64,000 bases of DNA from Blastomonas sp. SL216 (lineage in GTDB: Bacteria; Pseudomonadota; Alphaproteobacteria; Sphingomonadales; Sphingomonadaceae). The notes below the pieces were generated by a model. The model did no database searches. It worked only from the letters and a program-made list of their open reading frames with translations, and was not told where the DNA came from. The stretch is from positions 1,490,501-1,554,500 of the forward strand of contig CP113055.1 in assembly GCA_026625625.1 (NCBI GenBank), in the 5' to 3' direction. Position numbers and translations under genes: made by a program. Positions 1 to 9,145 of the stretch are shown here, in pieces; the first letter of the stretch is position 1; the number at the start of each line of letters is the position of its first letter.

Positions 1-40
1 GCGGGCCCTGCCCCGCCCCACGGCCCAAGGGAGAATGCCG

Positions 41-226
41 ATGCCGCTGCTGCGCCTGGTCGAGAAATTCCTGCGCGAAACGGGGATGCCGCGCACCCGT
101 TTCGGCCGCCTCTCCGCGCGCGATCCGCGCCTGGTCGATGATCTGCGCCGGGGACGCGAGCCGCGCGAGGCCTTGCGGAATCGGATAGAACATTTCATGA
201 ACATATATCGACAGGAGCAGGCATGA
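41..226 (+). CDS. small HTH-like protein, function unknown
   Basis: A 61-residue basic protein of unknown role. An in-frame ATG lies six bases earlier at 35, but the GGGAG at 29-33 is well spaced only for the ATG at 41, so that start is preferred. The pattern of an N-terminal helix, a Gly-Met turn, a conserved-looking RFGRLSARDPRLV stretch, GREPR and a final helix resembles small sphingomonad proteins predicted to fold like a lambda-repressor helix-turn-helix; this is inference from pattern only. Its stop overlaps the next start (ATGA), so the two are probably co-translated. Upstream sequence is cut by the window edge. Confidence 0.6.
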   Translation: MPLLRLVEKFLRETGMPRTRFGRLSARDPRLVDDLRRGREPREALRNRIEHFMNIYRQEQA

Positions 227-555
227 TTCACCAGAAAATCCGCCACGACCCCGCCACCGCGCTGATCCGCGCCGTGCTGACGCTCGCCCGGGGCCAGGCG
301 CAGCTGGAGGAGCATCGCGGCACCAGCTGGGCCAGCGCGACCTTTACCGGGATGCGCCATGTGATGCGCGTCTCGCTATTGGGAGAGACGGGCGTGCGCA
401 CCGGTGCATGGCTGGTCGGCACCCTGCCCGACCACGAATTCCATATCGCCGGTCATCTTGTCGCGGACATCACCGTCAGCGAGATTCATCGTCGCGCCGA
501 AGGCACGCCCAGGATGACGCTGACCATCGAGGCGCTGACGGTCGAGGCGGACTGA
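223..555 (+). CDS. conserved hypothetical protein
   Basis: A 110-residue soluble protein that I cannot assign to a family. It has no signal peptide or membrane segment. The N-terminal half looks helical, and the C-terminal half alternates hydrophobic residues as beta strands do, ending MTLTIEALTVEAD. An AGGAG lies just upstream, inside the end of the preceding small HTH-like gene, and the start codon overlaps that gene's stop (ATGA). The pair therefore forms a translationally coupled mini-operon that converges on the multiheme cytochrome operon, with fewer than 50 bases between the stop codons. Confidence 0.65.
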   Translation: MIHQKIRHDPATALIRAVLTLARGQAQLEEHRGTSWASATFTGMRHVMRVSLLGETGVRTGAWLVGTLPDHEFHIAGHLVADITVSEIHRRAEGTPRMTLTIEALTVEAD

Positions 556-601
556 CGTCCGCCTCTCCCCCTCCCCCTATCTCAGAAATTGCTGAAGCGG
601 C

Positions 602-3600
602 CTATTGCCCCTTGGCTGCCAGCATCGCCGGGCGCGGGCCCAGCCAGTCGGCCATGGTCACGGTATCGCTGACCTTGTAGGGCCTGCCCGCCTTGTTGAG
701 GAAAAGCTTCTCCATTTCCGAGCGGGTAAAGGGACGCGAGCCCAGACGTCCGAAGATCGCCATCTGCCCACCCGATTCATCGACCCCGCGGTCACGGTCC
801 AACCCCTTGGCCACCGCCAGCGCCGCCGATGGCGTCCGCGCCCAGGCGATCAGATCGGGCCTGGGATCGGGCGAGAAGCCATAGAAATTCGGCTGGCTGG
901 AGGGCGATGTCAGCTGCAGCACCTTCATGCCGTTGCGACCATCGGCGACATAGGCGAACAGCGTCGCGTTGGTCGACCCAACGATCACGTCCTCGGCATC
1001 GTTGAGCTGGCCGCCAGCATTGTAGCGCATATATTCGCGCGGGGCCTCCGGGTTGGTCATGTCGAGGATCACCAGGCCGTCCTGCTTGGCAGCGACATAG
1101 GCGAAGGTGCGGGCCAGGTAGAGCTTGCGCGCATTGGCCAGCCGGAAGGTGCCCGAGGGCACCGCCACCGGCGCTTCCAGCCGGGTGATGTCGAACAGCT
1201 TCACGCCTTCGGCATCGGTCACCCACAGGTAACGGAACTGCACCGCGCTCGCCCGCGCATCGGTGAGCGGCAGGACCGCCATCAGCTGCGGGTTGAGCTT
1301 GCTGTAATCATAGTCGCGCGGCGGATTGGCCGGGACGGGATCGGACAGCCGCACCACGACAAGCCCGGCATCGGCGGTGATATAGGCATAGTCGCCCGCC
1401 AGCGTGATGTGCCGCGCCCCCTTGAGCACATTGTCCGGGTTCCAGGTCAGCGTGCGCTTGAAGAAGTTGTTGCGGAACTCGCCATCGGCCAGCGTGTCGA
1501 TGTTCACCGCGATCAGGCCTTCGACGCTGTCGGTGACAAAGGCGTAATGATAGACCGCGTGGAACGGCTGTTCCTGATTGGCCTCGCGCATTTCCGGCGT
1601 GTTGCGGCTGGGCGCAATCGGCTGGGTCGTCGCGATCGCCATGCAGGTCGCGTTGGTCGTGTCGACATGCGTGTCATGGCCGAGCGACGAGAATGGTGCG
1701 CGGATGATGCGTTCGGAAAAGCCCTTGTTCCCGATCGAGGCGATGTCATAGGCGCGGAAACCGCCCTTGCCTTCCGCGACGAACATGTACTCGCCGCGGT
1801 TCTGCAGGCAGTTCACCGCGCCATCGGTGCCCTGCACGACATTGGCAAATTCCTCGCGCGCCTGCGTCTCACCCGACAGGCCATCGCTGAAGATCGGGCC
1901 ACGCGTCCAGTTCTTCAGCTCGCGGCCATTATCCTCGACATGCTGCTTGTAGTAATCGGGATAGGCATAGCGGTGCAGATACGATCCGATCACCGCCTGC
2001 GGCTCGTCCCATTCGGTGACGCGCACCGCCTCGAAGCCGCCTTCCAGACCGAACCAGCTGTTCAGGCCGACAAAGTTGACGAAATTGGTGCCGAGCAGCA
2101 GCAGCTGCGACATCACCGCGTTATTGTCGTTCGCCTCGCTCAGGTGGCAGTCGGTGCACTGCTTGGTCTCGGTCTTGCGCACGGTGTGCGGGAAGTGCGG
2201 TGCGAACGCCTGGGACGAGAAGCCCGGTGCCGAGATCGGCGGCTGCTGCACATAGATGCGCTCGCGGTTGATGTTGGTCGACGACAGGATCAGCGCCGAG
2301 GTCGAGCGGATCGGGGCGATGATGTTGCCCTTGCTCGTCTGGTGACGGCCGATCTGGAACATCTCGTCACGCGCGACCTGCGGGTTGTAGGTCGCATAGT
2401 TGCGCGTCTCGTCTTCCTCGTATTTGTGGACCTTGGCCTTCCAGTTGGCCTCGATCGGCAGGTGACAGCCGCCGCACGAAGTCGTCCAGCTCAGATGGCA
2501 GGTGAAACAGGCCATCTTGTCGGTATCGTGCGCGCGGTTCTCCTTCGAGACCGCGAGGCCAAAGCCGTATTTGCCGGTTTCCGCGCCCTGCTTGGCCATC
2601 AGCTTGGAGCGCGCGGCCTTGGGGTTGAAATCGGGGCTGTCGGGATTGACCGCATCCTTGACCAGGCTGACCTTCCACGACAGTTCGGGATCGAGCACCG
2701 AGCGCTGGATCAGCACGCGCCGTCCGGTCGCATCCTTCATCCATTCGAAGCGCCGCTGGCCATCGGGATTGCGGATCAGCGACAGGTTGTTGCCCTTGGG
2801 CCGCGCCGCCAGGTTCGAGGTGAACAGCGTCGGATAGGCATCCGCGGTACCGTGGCAGTCCTTGCAGCCGATCTCGACCGCATTGGCGACTTCGCCATAG
2901 ATCAGGCCGTTGCCGTGCCCGTCCTGGCTGAAGTGACAATCGACGCACTGCATGCCGAGCTCGGCATGAATGTCCATCATGTGCACGGCCTTGCCGGGAT
3001 TGGTGCCGACGGGCACGAACTTGCCCTCGCCTGCCTTGCGGAATTTCTCCGGATCGTCGGGCGAGACCATGTTGGCGGTATCGGTGCCCCAGGTCGCCAT
3101 ATTGCCTTCCGCGTCGAGCAGATTGCCCTTGCGGTCGCGCTTCAGGATCGCGCGGAAGTTCCAGCCATGGCCGTGATAGTCGGCAAACTGGGTGTCCTTG
3201 GCCTCGGTATTGAGGTCATAGACGTTGCGGACGAAATCGATATCCGACCACAGACCGCGCGGCGATGCGCCTTCCGGGTTGCGATCGAGCGTCGCGCGCA
3301 CTTCCTTGGCGGTCGGATAATGCTGCTTCTTGTAGATGCGCTGATAGTCTTCTTCCGACATGCCCTCGGGCTTGGGCGCACGGTTTTCCGGCCCCGGCCA
3401 CAGCAGCGGCGCGTCGGATTCATAATCCCACATCGTGTAGCCGAGATAGCTGTTCAGGAAGATATTGGGCTGGTGCATGTGGCAGTTCATGCACTGAGCG
3501 GTTGGGATCGCACGGGTGAAGGCGTGCTTGAGCGGATGGCCCTTTTCCTTGAACGCGACCTTCTCGGCATGCGCATCCTTGGCGCCATGGCCATCGCCGC

Positions 3601-4885
3601 GGCCGTGCGACGCGCCATGCTCGCCTGCGCCTTCGGCCAGCGTCGTGCCATGATCGCCGCCATGGCCCGACTTGTGCTCGCCGCCATGCTCTTCGTGATG
3701 CTCTGCCGCGTCATAATCGCCATAGCGACCCGGGCGCTTCTGCCCCTCGGTCAGGCTGTTGATCGTCGGGTCATCGGTGATCGTCTGACCATCGCGGCCA
3801 TATTTGGCATAGACCAGGCTGTGGCGCGGTTCGCGGTCATTGGCGTACACCACATGGCACGCCGCGCAGCCCGATGTGCGATAGTCGCCCGGCTGGTCGT
3901 TGGTGCCCATCTGCCACAGGAACGGATCGTTGAGGCGGGTCTTGTGGATGTTCAGCACCGGAATGGCGACACGCAGTCCGGTGCCGGGTCCACGGTTGGA
4001 CTGCTTGAGGTCGGGACGGCCAGGCTCTTCGAGACGCTGGATGATGCCGACGCTGTTGGGCAGGCCGATTTCCGGGAAGGTGGGGTTGATGTTGCGGCCG
4101 CCGCGTTCGAACACGCGGAAGATGTCGCCCGGCGGAATGATGTGCCAGGTCGGCAGCGGGTACATGACCGGCAGCGCGCCGCGCGCCTTTTCCGCCTCGG
4201 TCACGGTGCCGTGCGCTGCGCCCGGCTCGGTCGCGGCAGACTTGATCATCGCAGGCTTGCCGTCGCGAGTGAAGCTTTCACCGAACATGTAGTTCTTGAA
4301 CGGCACGATGCCGTTATTATAGGCCGCGCCGCCCCACAGCATCGCGCCGGTCGCCATCAGCGAGCGTTCGGATGCCTCGATGATCTCGATATGGCAGGCG
4401 CCGCAGGATTCGCGCACCACGCGGTAATCGGACGGATTGACGAAGCGGATGAACTCGGGCGCTTCCTTGGCGAGCAAGGCATAGGAACGCTGCGGGTTGG
4501 CCGAGCTCGGCCATTTCCACGCCACCGGATATTTGGGCAGGACGTGGCTCTTCATCAGCGCGTCCTGATAGGGCAGGCTTTCGCGGCCCCATTTGTTGTC
4601 GCCCATGATGGTCGCATCGCCGCCATGGCAATCGGTGCAGCCCAGCACCACGGCGGGCGATGCGTGCATCGTCTTGTGGTCGCTGGCGGTGTGGCAAGAC
4701 TGGCAGCCTGCGCTCTTGGCGTCGGCCTCTGCCCATTCCTGGTTCTCGGGTGCGGGCGGCGTGAAGGTGTATTTGACCTTCTGCGCTTTCTCCTTGCCCG
4801 AGGCGAGCAGCTGATCGGCGGGAAGCGCAGCAAAGGTGACGAGCAGCAGGCCCGTCAGCAGCAGCTTCCAGTTGAAGGCGGGCAT
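602..4885 (-). CDS. giant decaheme cytochrome c with C-terminal LVIVD beta-propeller
   Basis: A 1427-residue exported protein starting at the ATG at 4885. The frame is open further upstream, but only this start gives a signal peptide (hydrophobic residues about 8-21), and it lies 16 bases after the barrel gene. Ten CXXCH heme-attachment motifs start at residues 61, 83, 161, 340, 465, 647, 674, 793, 804 and 910. A His/Gly-rich insert spans about 395-450 between hemes 4 and 5. Residues about 1020-1340 carry repeats such as GLVVVRLSD, GVKLFDI, GLVILDM and GMKVLQL, typical of LVIVD beta-propellers. Family knowledge: such hemes wire electrons across the periplasm or outer membrane. Inference: terminal or surface reductase/conduit module working with the adjacent beta-barrel. 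There is no lipobox. The electron partner is unknown. Confidence 0.85.
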   Translation of the reverse strand: MPAFNWKLLLTGLLLVTFAALPADQLLASGKEKAQKVKYTFTPPAPENQEWAEADAKSAGCQSCHTASDHKTMHASPAVVLGCTDCHGGDATIMGDNKWGRESLPYQDALMKSHVLPKYPVAWKWPSSANPQRSYALLAKEAPEFIRFVNPSDYRVVRESCGACHIEIIEASERSLMATGAMLWGGAAYNNGIVPFKNYMFGESFTRDGKPAMIKSAATEPGAAHGTVTEAEKARGALPVMYPLPTWHIIPPGDIFRVFERGGRNINPTFPEIGLPNSVGIIQRLEEPGRPDLKQSNRGPGTGLRVAIPVLNIHKTRLNDPFLWQMGTNDQPGDYRTSGCAACHVVYANDREPRHSLVYAKYGRDGQTITDDPTINSLTEGQKRPGRYGDYDAAEHHEEHGGEHKSGHGGDHGTTLAEGAGEHGASHGRGDGHGAKDAHAEKVAFKEKGHPLKHAFTRAIPTAQCMNCHMHQPNIFLNSYLGYTMWDYESDAPLLWPGPENRAPKPEGMSEEDYQRIYKKQHYPTAKEVRATLDRNPEGASPRGLWSDIDFVRNVYDLNTEAKDTQFADYHGHGWNFRAILKRDRKGNLLDAEGNMATWGTDTANMVSPDDPEKFRKAGEGKFVPVGTNPGKAVHMMDIHAELGMQCVDCHFSQDGHGNGLIYGEVANAVEIGCKDCHGTADAYPTLFTSNLAARPKGNNLSLIRNPDGQRRFEWMKDATGRRVLIQRSVLDPELSWKVSLVKDAVNPDSPDFNPKAARSKLMAKQGAETGKYGFGLAVSKENRAHDTDKMACFTCHLSWTTSCGGCHLPIEANWKAKVHKYEEDETRNYATYNPQVARDEMFQIGRHQTSKGNIIAPIRSTSALILSSTNINRERIYVQQPPISAPGFSSQAFAPHFPHTVRKTETKQCTDCHLSEANDNNAVMSQLLLLGTNFVNFVGLNSWFGLEGGFEAVRVTEWDEPQAVIGSYLHRYAYPDYYKQHVEDNGRELKNWTRGPIFSDGLSGETQAREEFANVVQGTDGAVNCLQNRGEYMFVAEGKGGFRAYDIASIGNKGFSERIIRAPFSSLGHDTHVDTTNATCMAIATTQPIAPSRNTPEMREANQEQPFHAVYHYAFVTDSVEGLIAVNIDTLADGEFRNNFFKRTLTWNPDNVLKGARHITLAGDYAYITADAGLVVVRLSDPVPANPPRDYDYSKLNPQLMAVLPLTDARASAVQFRYLWVTDAEGVKLFDITRLEAPVAVPSGTFRLANARKLYLARTFAYVAAKQDGLVILDMTNPEAPREYMRYNAGGQLNDAEDVIVGSTNATLFAYVADGRNGMKVLQLTSPSSQPNFYGFSPDPRPDLIAWARTPSAALAVAKGLDRDRGVDESGGQMAIFGRLGSRPFTRSEMEKLFLNKAGRPYKVSDTVTMADWLGPRPAMLAAKGQ

Positions 4886-4901
4886 GACGCCGCGCAGCCG
4901 G

Positions 4902-7067
4902 TCAGTACGCCAGGATCGCATTGAAAAGCACCGAATAAAAGAGGTCTGACTTGCCCGATTGGGTGAACAGGTCGCGGAAGCCGCGCGAAGGATCGAAGAT
5001 CGCGCCCGAAAGGCGGAACACCAGATTCTGGTTGGCATTGGGACGCCAGATCGCCGCCGCCGAAACATCCCAGCCAATCGACGCCGGGATAGTACCCTCC
5101 TGGCGCAGCGCCTCAAGTGTATCGGTCTTGTGGAACCACAGATGGTTCACGTTCGCCGACAGCCGGGTCGTCGTGCTGAGATCGAAATCCGCGCCTGCAC
5201 CCAGCAGCACCGTGCCGGGATTGTTGAAGTTCGACTGGCCTTGCTCCTTGGACGAGCGCAGGTTGTTCAGGATGCCATTGCGGGTGTTGATACCGACCGC
5301 GCGGCCACCACCGGCAAAGGGGATGACCTGGCGGATCCAGTAGCTGGTATCGGCCCCGGCAAAGATCGGGTTTTCGAAGATCGCGTCGAACCCGCCCTCG
5401 GTATCGTTATACGGATTGCCATCGCCGCTGGCGAACAGGCCCTGCAGTCGGAAGCGCGCCCAGTCATTGTCATAGCTGATTTCGGCAGCGCCGAAATAGC
5501 TGCGGATATCGGCCTTGCGGCTGGTGAAGAAGCTGTTGCGGTCCTCGCCGAACGCGCCATAGGCCTGGCCGGTGATGTTGATCCGCCCGATGCGGCCATC
5601 GACCGCATAACCCAGATACACGACATCATATTCGCGGCTGCGCAGGTCGCCGAGCAGCGCCGGGCGCACCGGGAAGCCGTTATCGTCGATCTTGAGCTCG
5701 CGCCCGCCTTCGCGGTTCATGTTGTACGTGACCGAGACCTGGCTGGTCAGGCCGACAATCGGAAAGTCCTGGCGATAGACGTTGGCGAAGAACACCCAGT
5801 CGTCGCGCGGCGTATCGACGATGCTGTTGAGGCCCGAATTGGTGTCCTTTTCCAGCCGCCAGAACGCGCCCAGATTGAACTGGAAGCGGTTGTTGTCGCG
5901 GTTGCCGAACAGGCGGATGCCGAGCTGGTTGTCCTGGAACAGGAAGCCGCGGAAATCGGCCTGCATCGGCTGCACGCCTGCGCGAAGCGAGATGAAGTCG
6001 TAGCGCGAGCTGTCATATTTGCCGAGGTGGTAGTCGATAAACGCTTCCTGCACGCCGACAAAATGGTCGGTACGGTGCGTCGGGCGCGACGGTTCGACGA
6101 ACAGGATGCGCCGTTCGTTTACATCGACATAATTGACCTGTGCCGCCAGCACGAGGCGATATTCGATCGCGGGCGGCTTGTACGCGGTCTCGCCCTTGAG
6201 CAGCGAGAACCCGGCGATCACCGTCTGGGCCACCACCAGCGAATCCGCACGCCCGAACACGTCCAGGCTGTCAGGGCGAGAGGTCGTCTGCACACCGACG
6301 GGCGTCGGGAAGCTGCGCGGCTCGATCACCGTGTCGGACACGACATTGGCGATGAAGAACCAGTCATCCTCCTTCAGGAAACCGGGGCGCTTGCCCTCGG
6401 GCAAGGGCCGGTCGCCCTTGAGCACGTTCTGGTGATAGGGGTCGAGCTTCGAGCGACAGACGTTCGAAAGGTTCGGGTAAAGCCCGTAGATCGACTGATC
6501 GCCGCCCTTGGTCGGGCAGAGCGAGGTGACGATGCGCCAGCGATCGGGCACCGGGAACTCGTCGGTCGGGAATGCCTCGGGTGCGGGCGCGCGGACGGCC
6601 CCCGGATTGTCCTGCGTCACCCGGTCAGGCAGCTTCTTTTCGAGACCGGGACGGCGGCGGTCGTCGATCAGCGCCTCATCGGCATCGATGGTATCACCAT
6701 CGCTGGAGGACGGCGCGGGCGGCATCGCGCCCGGTGCCGGGGGTGCTTGCTGTTCGTCGGTCAGCAGCAACTCGTCCGCGCCCGCACCGGCGAAGAACAG
6801 GCTGTGGTCGCCCATCGCCCGCGGCGAGCTCAGCCGATGCGGAACGGGGGCCATCACTCGGTGCGAAGGCGCAGGCGATGCCGACGCGCTCGACTTCGCG
6901 ATGAGGCGCTCCAGCGCCATGCCCCGGCCCAGATCGGCAGCCACCAAAGCCGCGACAGCGGTCTGCGGCCCCTGATGCAGGACTGTGCCGGAAACCGGCT
7001 CGCCATGCTCAACGCCAGCCCCGGCGAAAGCCATGATCGGGATAAGGGCGACGAGCGGCACGGCCAT
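4902..7067 (-). CDS. outer-membrane beta-barrel protein of the multiheme cluster
   Basis: A 721-residue protein starting directly at the stop of the upstream lipoprotein gene (TAAATG), so the two are translationally coupled. A hydrophobic N-terminus is followed by a long Pro/Ala/Asp-rich linker (about 100-150). From about residue 260 to the end, alternating amphipathic strands with short Asn/Asp/Gly turns (NRDNNRFQFNLGAFWRLE is one) indicate a large barrel. The chain ends in an aromatic residue (ILAY), as outer-membrane proteins do, though Tyr replaces the usual Phe. Lying between two multiheme cytochromes and a lipoprotein, it could be the porin sleeve of a porin-cytochrome conduit, comparable in role to MtrB; that is inference, as I see no clear MtrB/PioB sequence signature. 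Confidence 0.75.
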   Translation of the reverse strand: MAVPLVALIPIMAFAGAGVEHGEPVSGTVLHQGPQTAVAALVAADLGRGMALERLIAKSSASASPAPSHRVMAPVPHRLSSPRAMGDHSLFFAGAGADELLLTDEQQAPPAPGAMPPAPSSSDGDTIDADEALIDDRRRPGLEKKLPDRVTQDNPGAVRAPAPEAFPTDEFPVPDRWRIVTSLCPTKGGDQSIYGLYPNLSNVCRSKLDPYHQNVLKGDRPLPEGKRPGFLKEDDWFFIANVVSDTVIEPRSFPTPVGVQTTSRPDSLDVFGRADSLVVAQTVIAGFSLLKGETAYKPPAIEYRLVLAAQVNYVDVNERRILFVEPSRPTHRTDHFVGVQEAFIDYHLGKYDSSRYDFISLRAGVQPMQADFRGFLFQDNQLGIRLFGNRDNNRFQFNLGAFWRLEKDTNSGLNSIVDTPRDDWVFFANVYRQDFPIVGLTSQVSVTYNMNREGGRELKIDDNGFPVRPALLGDLRSREYDVVYLGYAVDGRIGRINITGQAYGAFGEDRNSFFTSRKADIRSYFGAAEISYDNDWARFRLQGLFASGDGNPYNDTEGGFDAIFENPIFAGADTSYWIRQVIPFAGGGRAVGINTRNGILNNLRSSKEQGQSNFNNPGTVLLGAGADFDLSTTTRLSANVNHLWFHKTDTLEALRQEGTIPASIGWDVSAAAIWRPNANQNLVFRLSGAIFDPSRGFRDLFTQSGKSDLFYSVLFNAILAY

Positions 7068-9050
7068 TTACAGACCCTCGCAGACGTTCTGGGTGTTGGT
7101 ATCGAGGAACGGCGCAAACGGGCAGCTGACATAGCGCAGACGCACCTGCGCGCTGCCGACATTCACCACCACCCGGTCGGCGCGGCGATCATTGGCGGCA
7201 TTGCCGACCCCGCCGACGCGCTGGCCGCCATTGTTCAGGCCCAGAAACGCGACCATGTCATCCTGGTCGATACCGTCGCCCGACACGCCGATACCGCCGA
7301 TCAGCGTGTTGCCACGATAGATCGGCACACCGCCGGGGAAGATCTGGATGCCGTTTTCCAGCCGGTTCTGGCCCTGCACCGTGTCAGGCAGCGCGGTGCA
7401 GCGCTGCGCGGTATCGGTGGGCGAGGCCCCCGCGACGAACTGCGCGTGCTGGATGATGTTGGCCGCCACGAGCTGCACCTGCAGGCCCACGGCAAACGGG
7501 TTGAAATCGTCGATCGGGCGCGAGAGCGGGCCCGGCGGACGGCCAAGCTCGCCATCGGGGAAATAGGGCCGCGCCAGATTGCCGACGCTGCGGTTGCCAT
7601 AAGCGAAATTGCCGGTCAGCGCGTTGGGATCACCCAGAAAGGTGCGCATCGCCTGAACGAACGGCGCGACGCCGCCACCTGCCGCGAGCAGGTTGGCCCC
7701 GGCCTGCGGGTTCGAGAAGAACATCGCCGTGCGCGCCTTTTGCAGCGACACATCGGTGCCGAAGATCGGCGCATCGGGCGAACGGACGATGCCAAGCACC
7801 TCGCCATGCGTATCGACCACCGAGATCGTCGCCTGCATCCGGCTGTCGAGCGGGCGGCGGATCTGGGCGCGCGCGCGGGTGAGCACGGTGAACGCCTCTT
7901 CCAGGATCGCACGCACCTCGGCCGCAGTCAGCGGCTGGGTGACCGAGGCGGTATCGGTGCCGGCACGGATCGGGAAGCGCGGATTGCCCGCGCCATCGGT
8001 GAGGATGAAGGCGTCCGTATTGGCGAACTCGGCCGCGCGCGCGGCGCGGATGCCCGATGCTTCCGTACCATAAGGCGTACCCGCGATGATCGCGGCGCCA
8101 TTATAGCCGCGCACCGCGATTAGGCTGCCGGCGCTGCCGTTGATCGCCGCGAAATTGGTCGAGACCGCACCGATGTCGCTGGCCAGGATATCGCTGAACC
8201 GCAAGGTGGTGCCGTCCACCGTGATACGGTCGGCGCGGATGGCTTCCGGCGCGGCAAAGCTCTGGGTTCCGGCAAAGGCGATCGCCTCTTCCGGATCGAT
8301 ATCGCGGTCGAGGATATTGGGATCAAAGCCGTAATCGCCATCGCCCATCACGCCGATCGCGCCGACGACGACGCCGTTCTTGTAGAGCGGGAGACCACCG
8401 GGGTCAGCCGCCAGGCCCAGCGGCGAGCGCTTGGGACCGATGAACGCGCTCGCTCCGCCCGCCGACTGGAAGCGCGCCGACAGGTCGGAGCACGGCAGCT
8501 GGCTGAACTGCACGCCGAACAGCGGACCGCTTTCAAGACCGCGGGTCGAAGGCGCGGGCGGGAAATGCTGCTGGACGATCTGGCTTGCCGTACGCGACGA
8601 AAACGCGTTGCCGCCGCTCGAAAGATAGGCCCCGGTGACCGCCTTGGAAATGGCGGCCATTTCCGCCGGCACATCCAGGCCCTGCGCGTCGATGGTCGGG
8701 CTGTTCAGGCCCGCCTCGGTCATCGCGCTGGTGCGGGCCAGCGCGCGCGCGCCGTTCATGCGGAAGACCGCAAGCACATTGCCGACCCGGTCCACGACCG
8801 CGATCACCGAAGGCAGGTTGCGCCGCTGCGCTTCGCTCACCGCCTGGGCGATCACCTGCTGCACTTCGCCCACGGTCAGCGCTTCCTGCGCCGGGGCGGT
8901 GAAATTGCCACCCGCAGGCGGCGGGGTGGGATTGGGCGTCGGGGTCGGGCTGGGCGCAGGCGTGGTGCCGCTGCTGTTGCCGCCCCCGCAGGAGCTGAGC
9001 ACCAGCGCCATCGCGGCCAGGGATGCCGTTACCTTGCCAATTCGCATCAT
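7068..9050 (-). CDS. lipoprotein with two HbpS/GlcG-like (DUF336) domains
   Basis: A 660-residue lipoprotein with lipobox LSSC (Cys21) followed by a Gly/Ser/Pro-rich tether. Two copies of a GlcG/HbpS-like module follow. The first begins near residue 58 (LTVGEVQQVIAQAVSEA, then a VAVVDRVGNVLAVFRM strand). The second begins near 380 (LTAAEVRAILEEAF, then ISVVDTHGEVLGIVRS). Each copy later has the GGVPIYRNG-like loop (GGLPLYKNG and GGVPIYRGN) and GAIGVMGDG/GGIGVSGDG. The family includes the heme-binding protein HbpS and redox-operon proteins; heme binding here is inference. The gene sits 95 bases after the pentaheme gene and abuts the barrel gene, so it probably belongs to the same outer-membrane complex. 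Confidence 0.8.
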   Translation of the reverse strand: MMRIGKVTASLAAMALVLSSCGGGNSSGTTPAPSPTPTPNPTPPPAGGNFTAPAQEALTVGEVQQVIAQAVSEAQRRNLPSVIAVVDRVGNVLAVFRMNGARALARTSAMTEAGLNSPTIDAQGLDVPAEMAAISKAVTGAYLSSGGNAFSSRTASQIVQQHFPPAPSTRGLESGPLFGVQFSQLPCSDLSARFQSAGGASAFIGPKRSPLGLAADPGGLPLYKNGVVVGAIGVMGDGDYGFDPNILDRDIDPEEAIAFAGTQSFAAPEAIRADRITVDGTTLRFSDILASDIGAVSTNFAAINGSAGSLIAVRGYNGAAIIAGTPYGTEASGIRAARAAEFANTDAFILTDGAGNPRFPIRAGTDTASVTQPLTAAEVRAILEEAFTVLTRARAQIRRPLDSRMQATISVVDTHGEVLGIVRSPDAPIFGTDVSLQKARTAMFFSNPQAGANLLAAGGGVAPFVQAMRTFLGDPNALTGNFAYGNRSVGNLARPYFPDGELGRPPGPLSRPIDDFNPFAVGLQVQLVAANIIQHAQFVAGASPTDTAQRCTALPDTVQGQNRLENGIQIFPGGVPIYRGNTLIGGIGVSGDGIDQDDMVAFLGLNNGGQRVGGVGNAANDRRADRVVVNVGSAQVRLRYVSCPFAPFLDTNTQNVCEGL

Positions 9051-9145
9051 GCGACAATACTCCGCACCGATGCGACCCGGCCTGACATCACTGAACCAAA
9101 CTCACCAAAACGTCCCACTTTGGTCATCTCCCTGCCCAGCCGGTC

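Noticed and set aside
605-4924. A 1439-codon plus-strand open frame opposite the decaheme gene
   Set aside because: It is a GC-codon shadow: no known motifs, an Arg/Gly/Ala-rich composition, and it lies fully opposite a gene with ten real CXXCH motifs.
4883-5116. Longer version of the decaheme protein starting at 5116
   Set aside because: The extra 77 residues overlap the barrel gene, are Arg-rich and would hide the signal peptide.
4959-8123. A 1054-codon plus-strand open frame opposite the barrel and lipoprotein genes
   Set aside because: Same reason: antisense of two well-supported genes, with biased composition and no recognisable domain.
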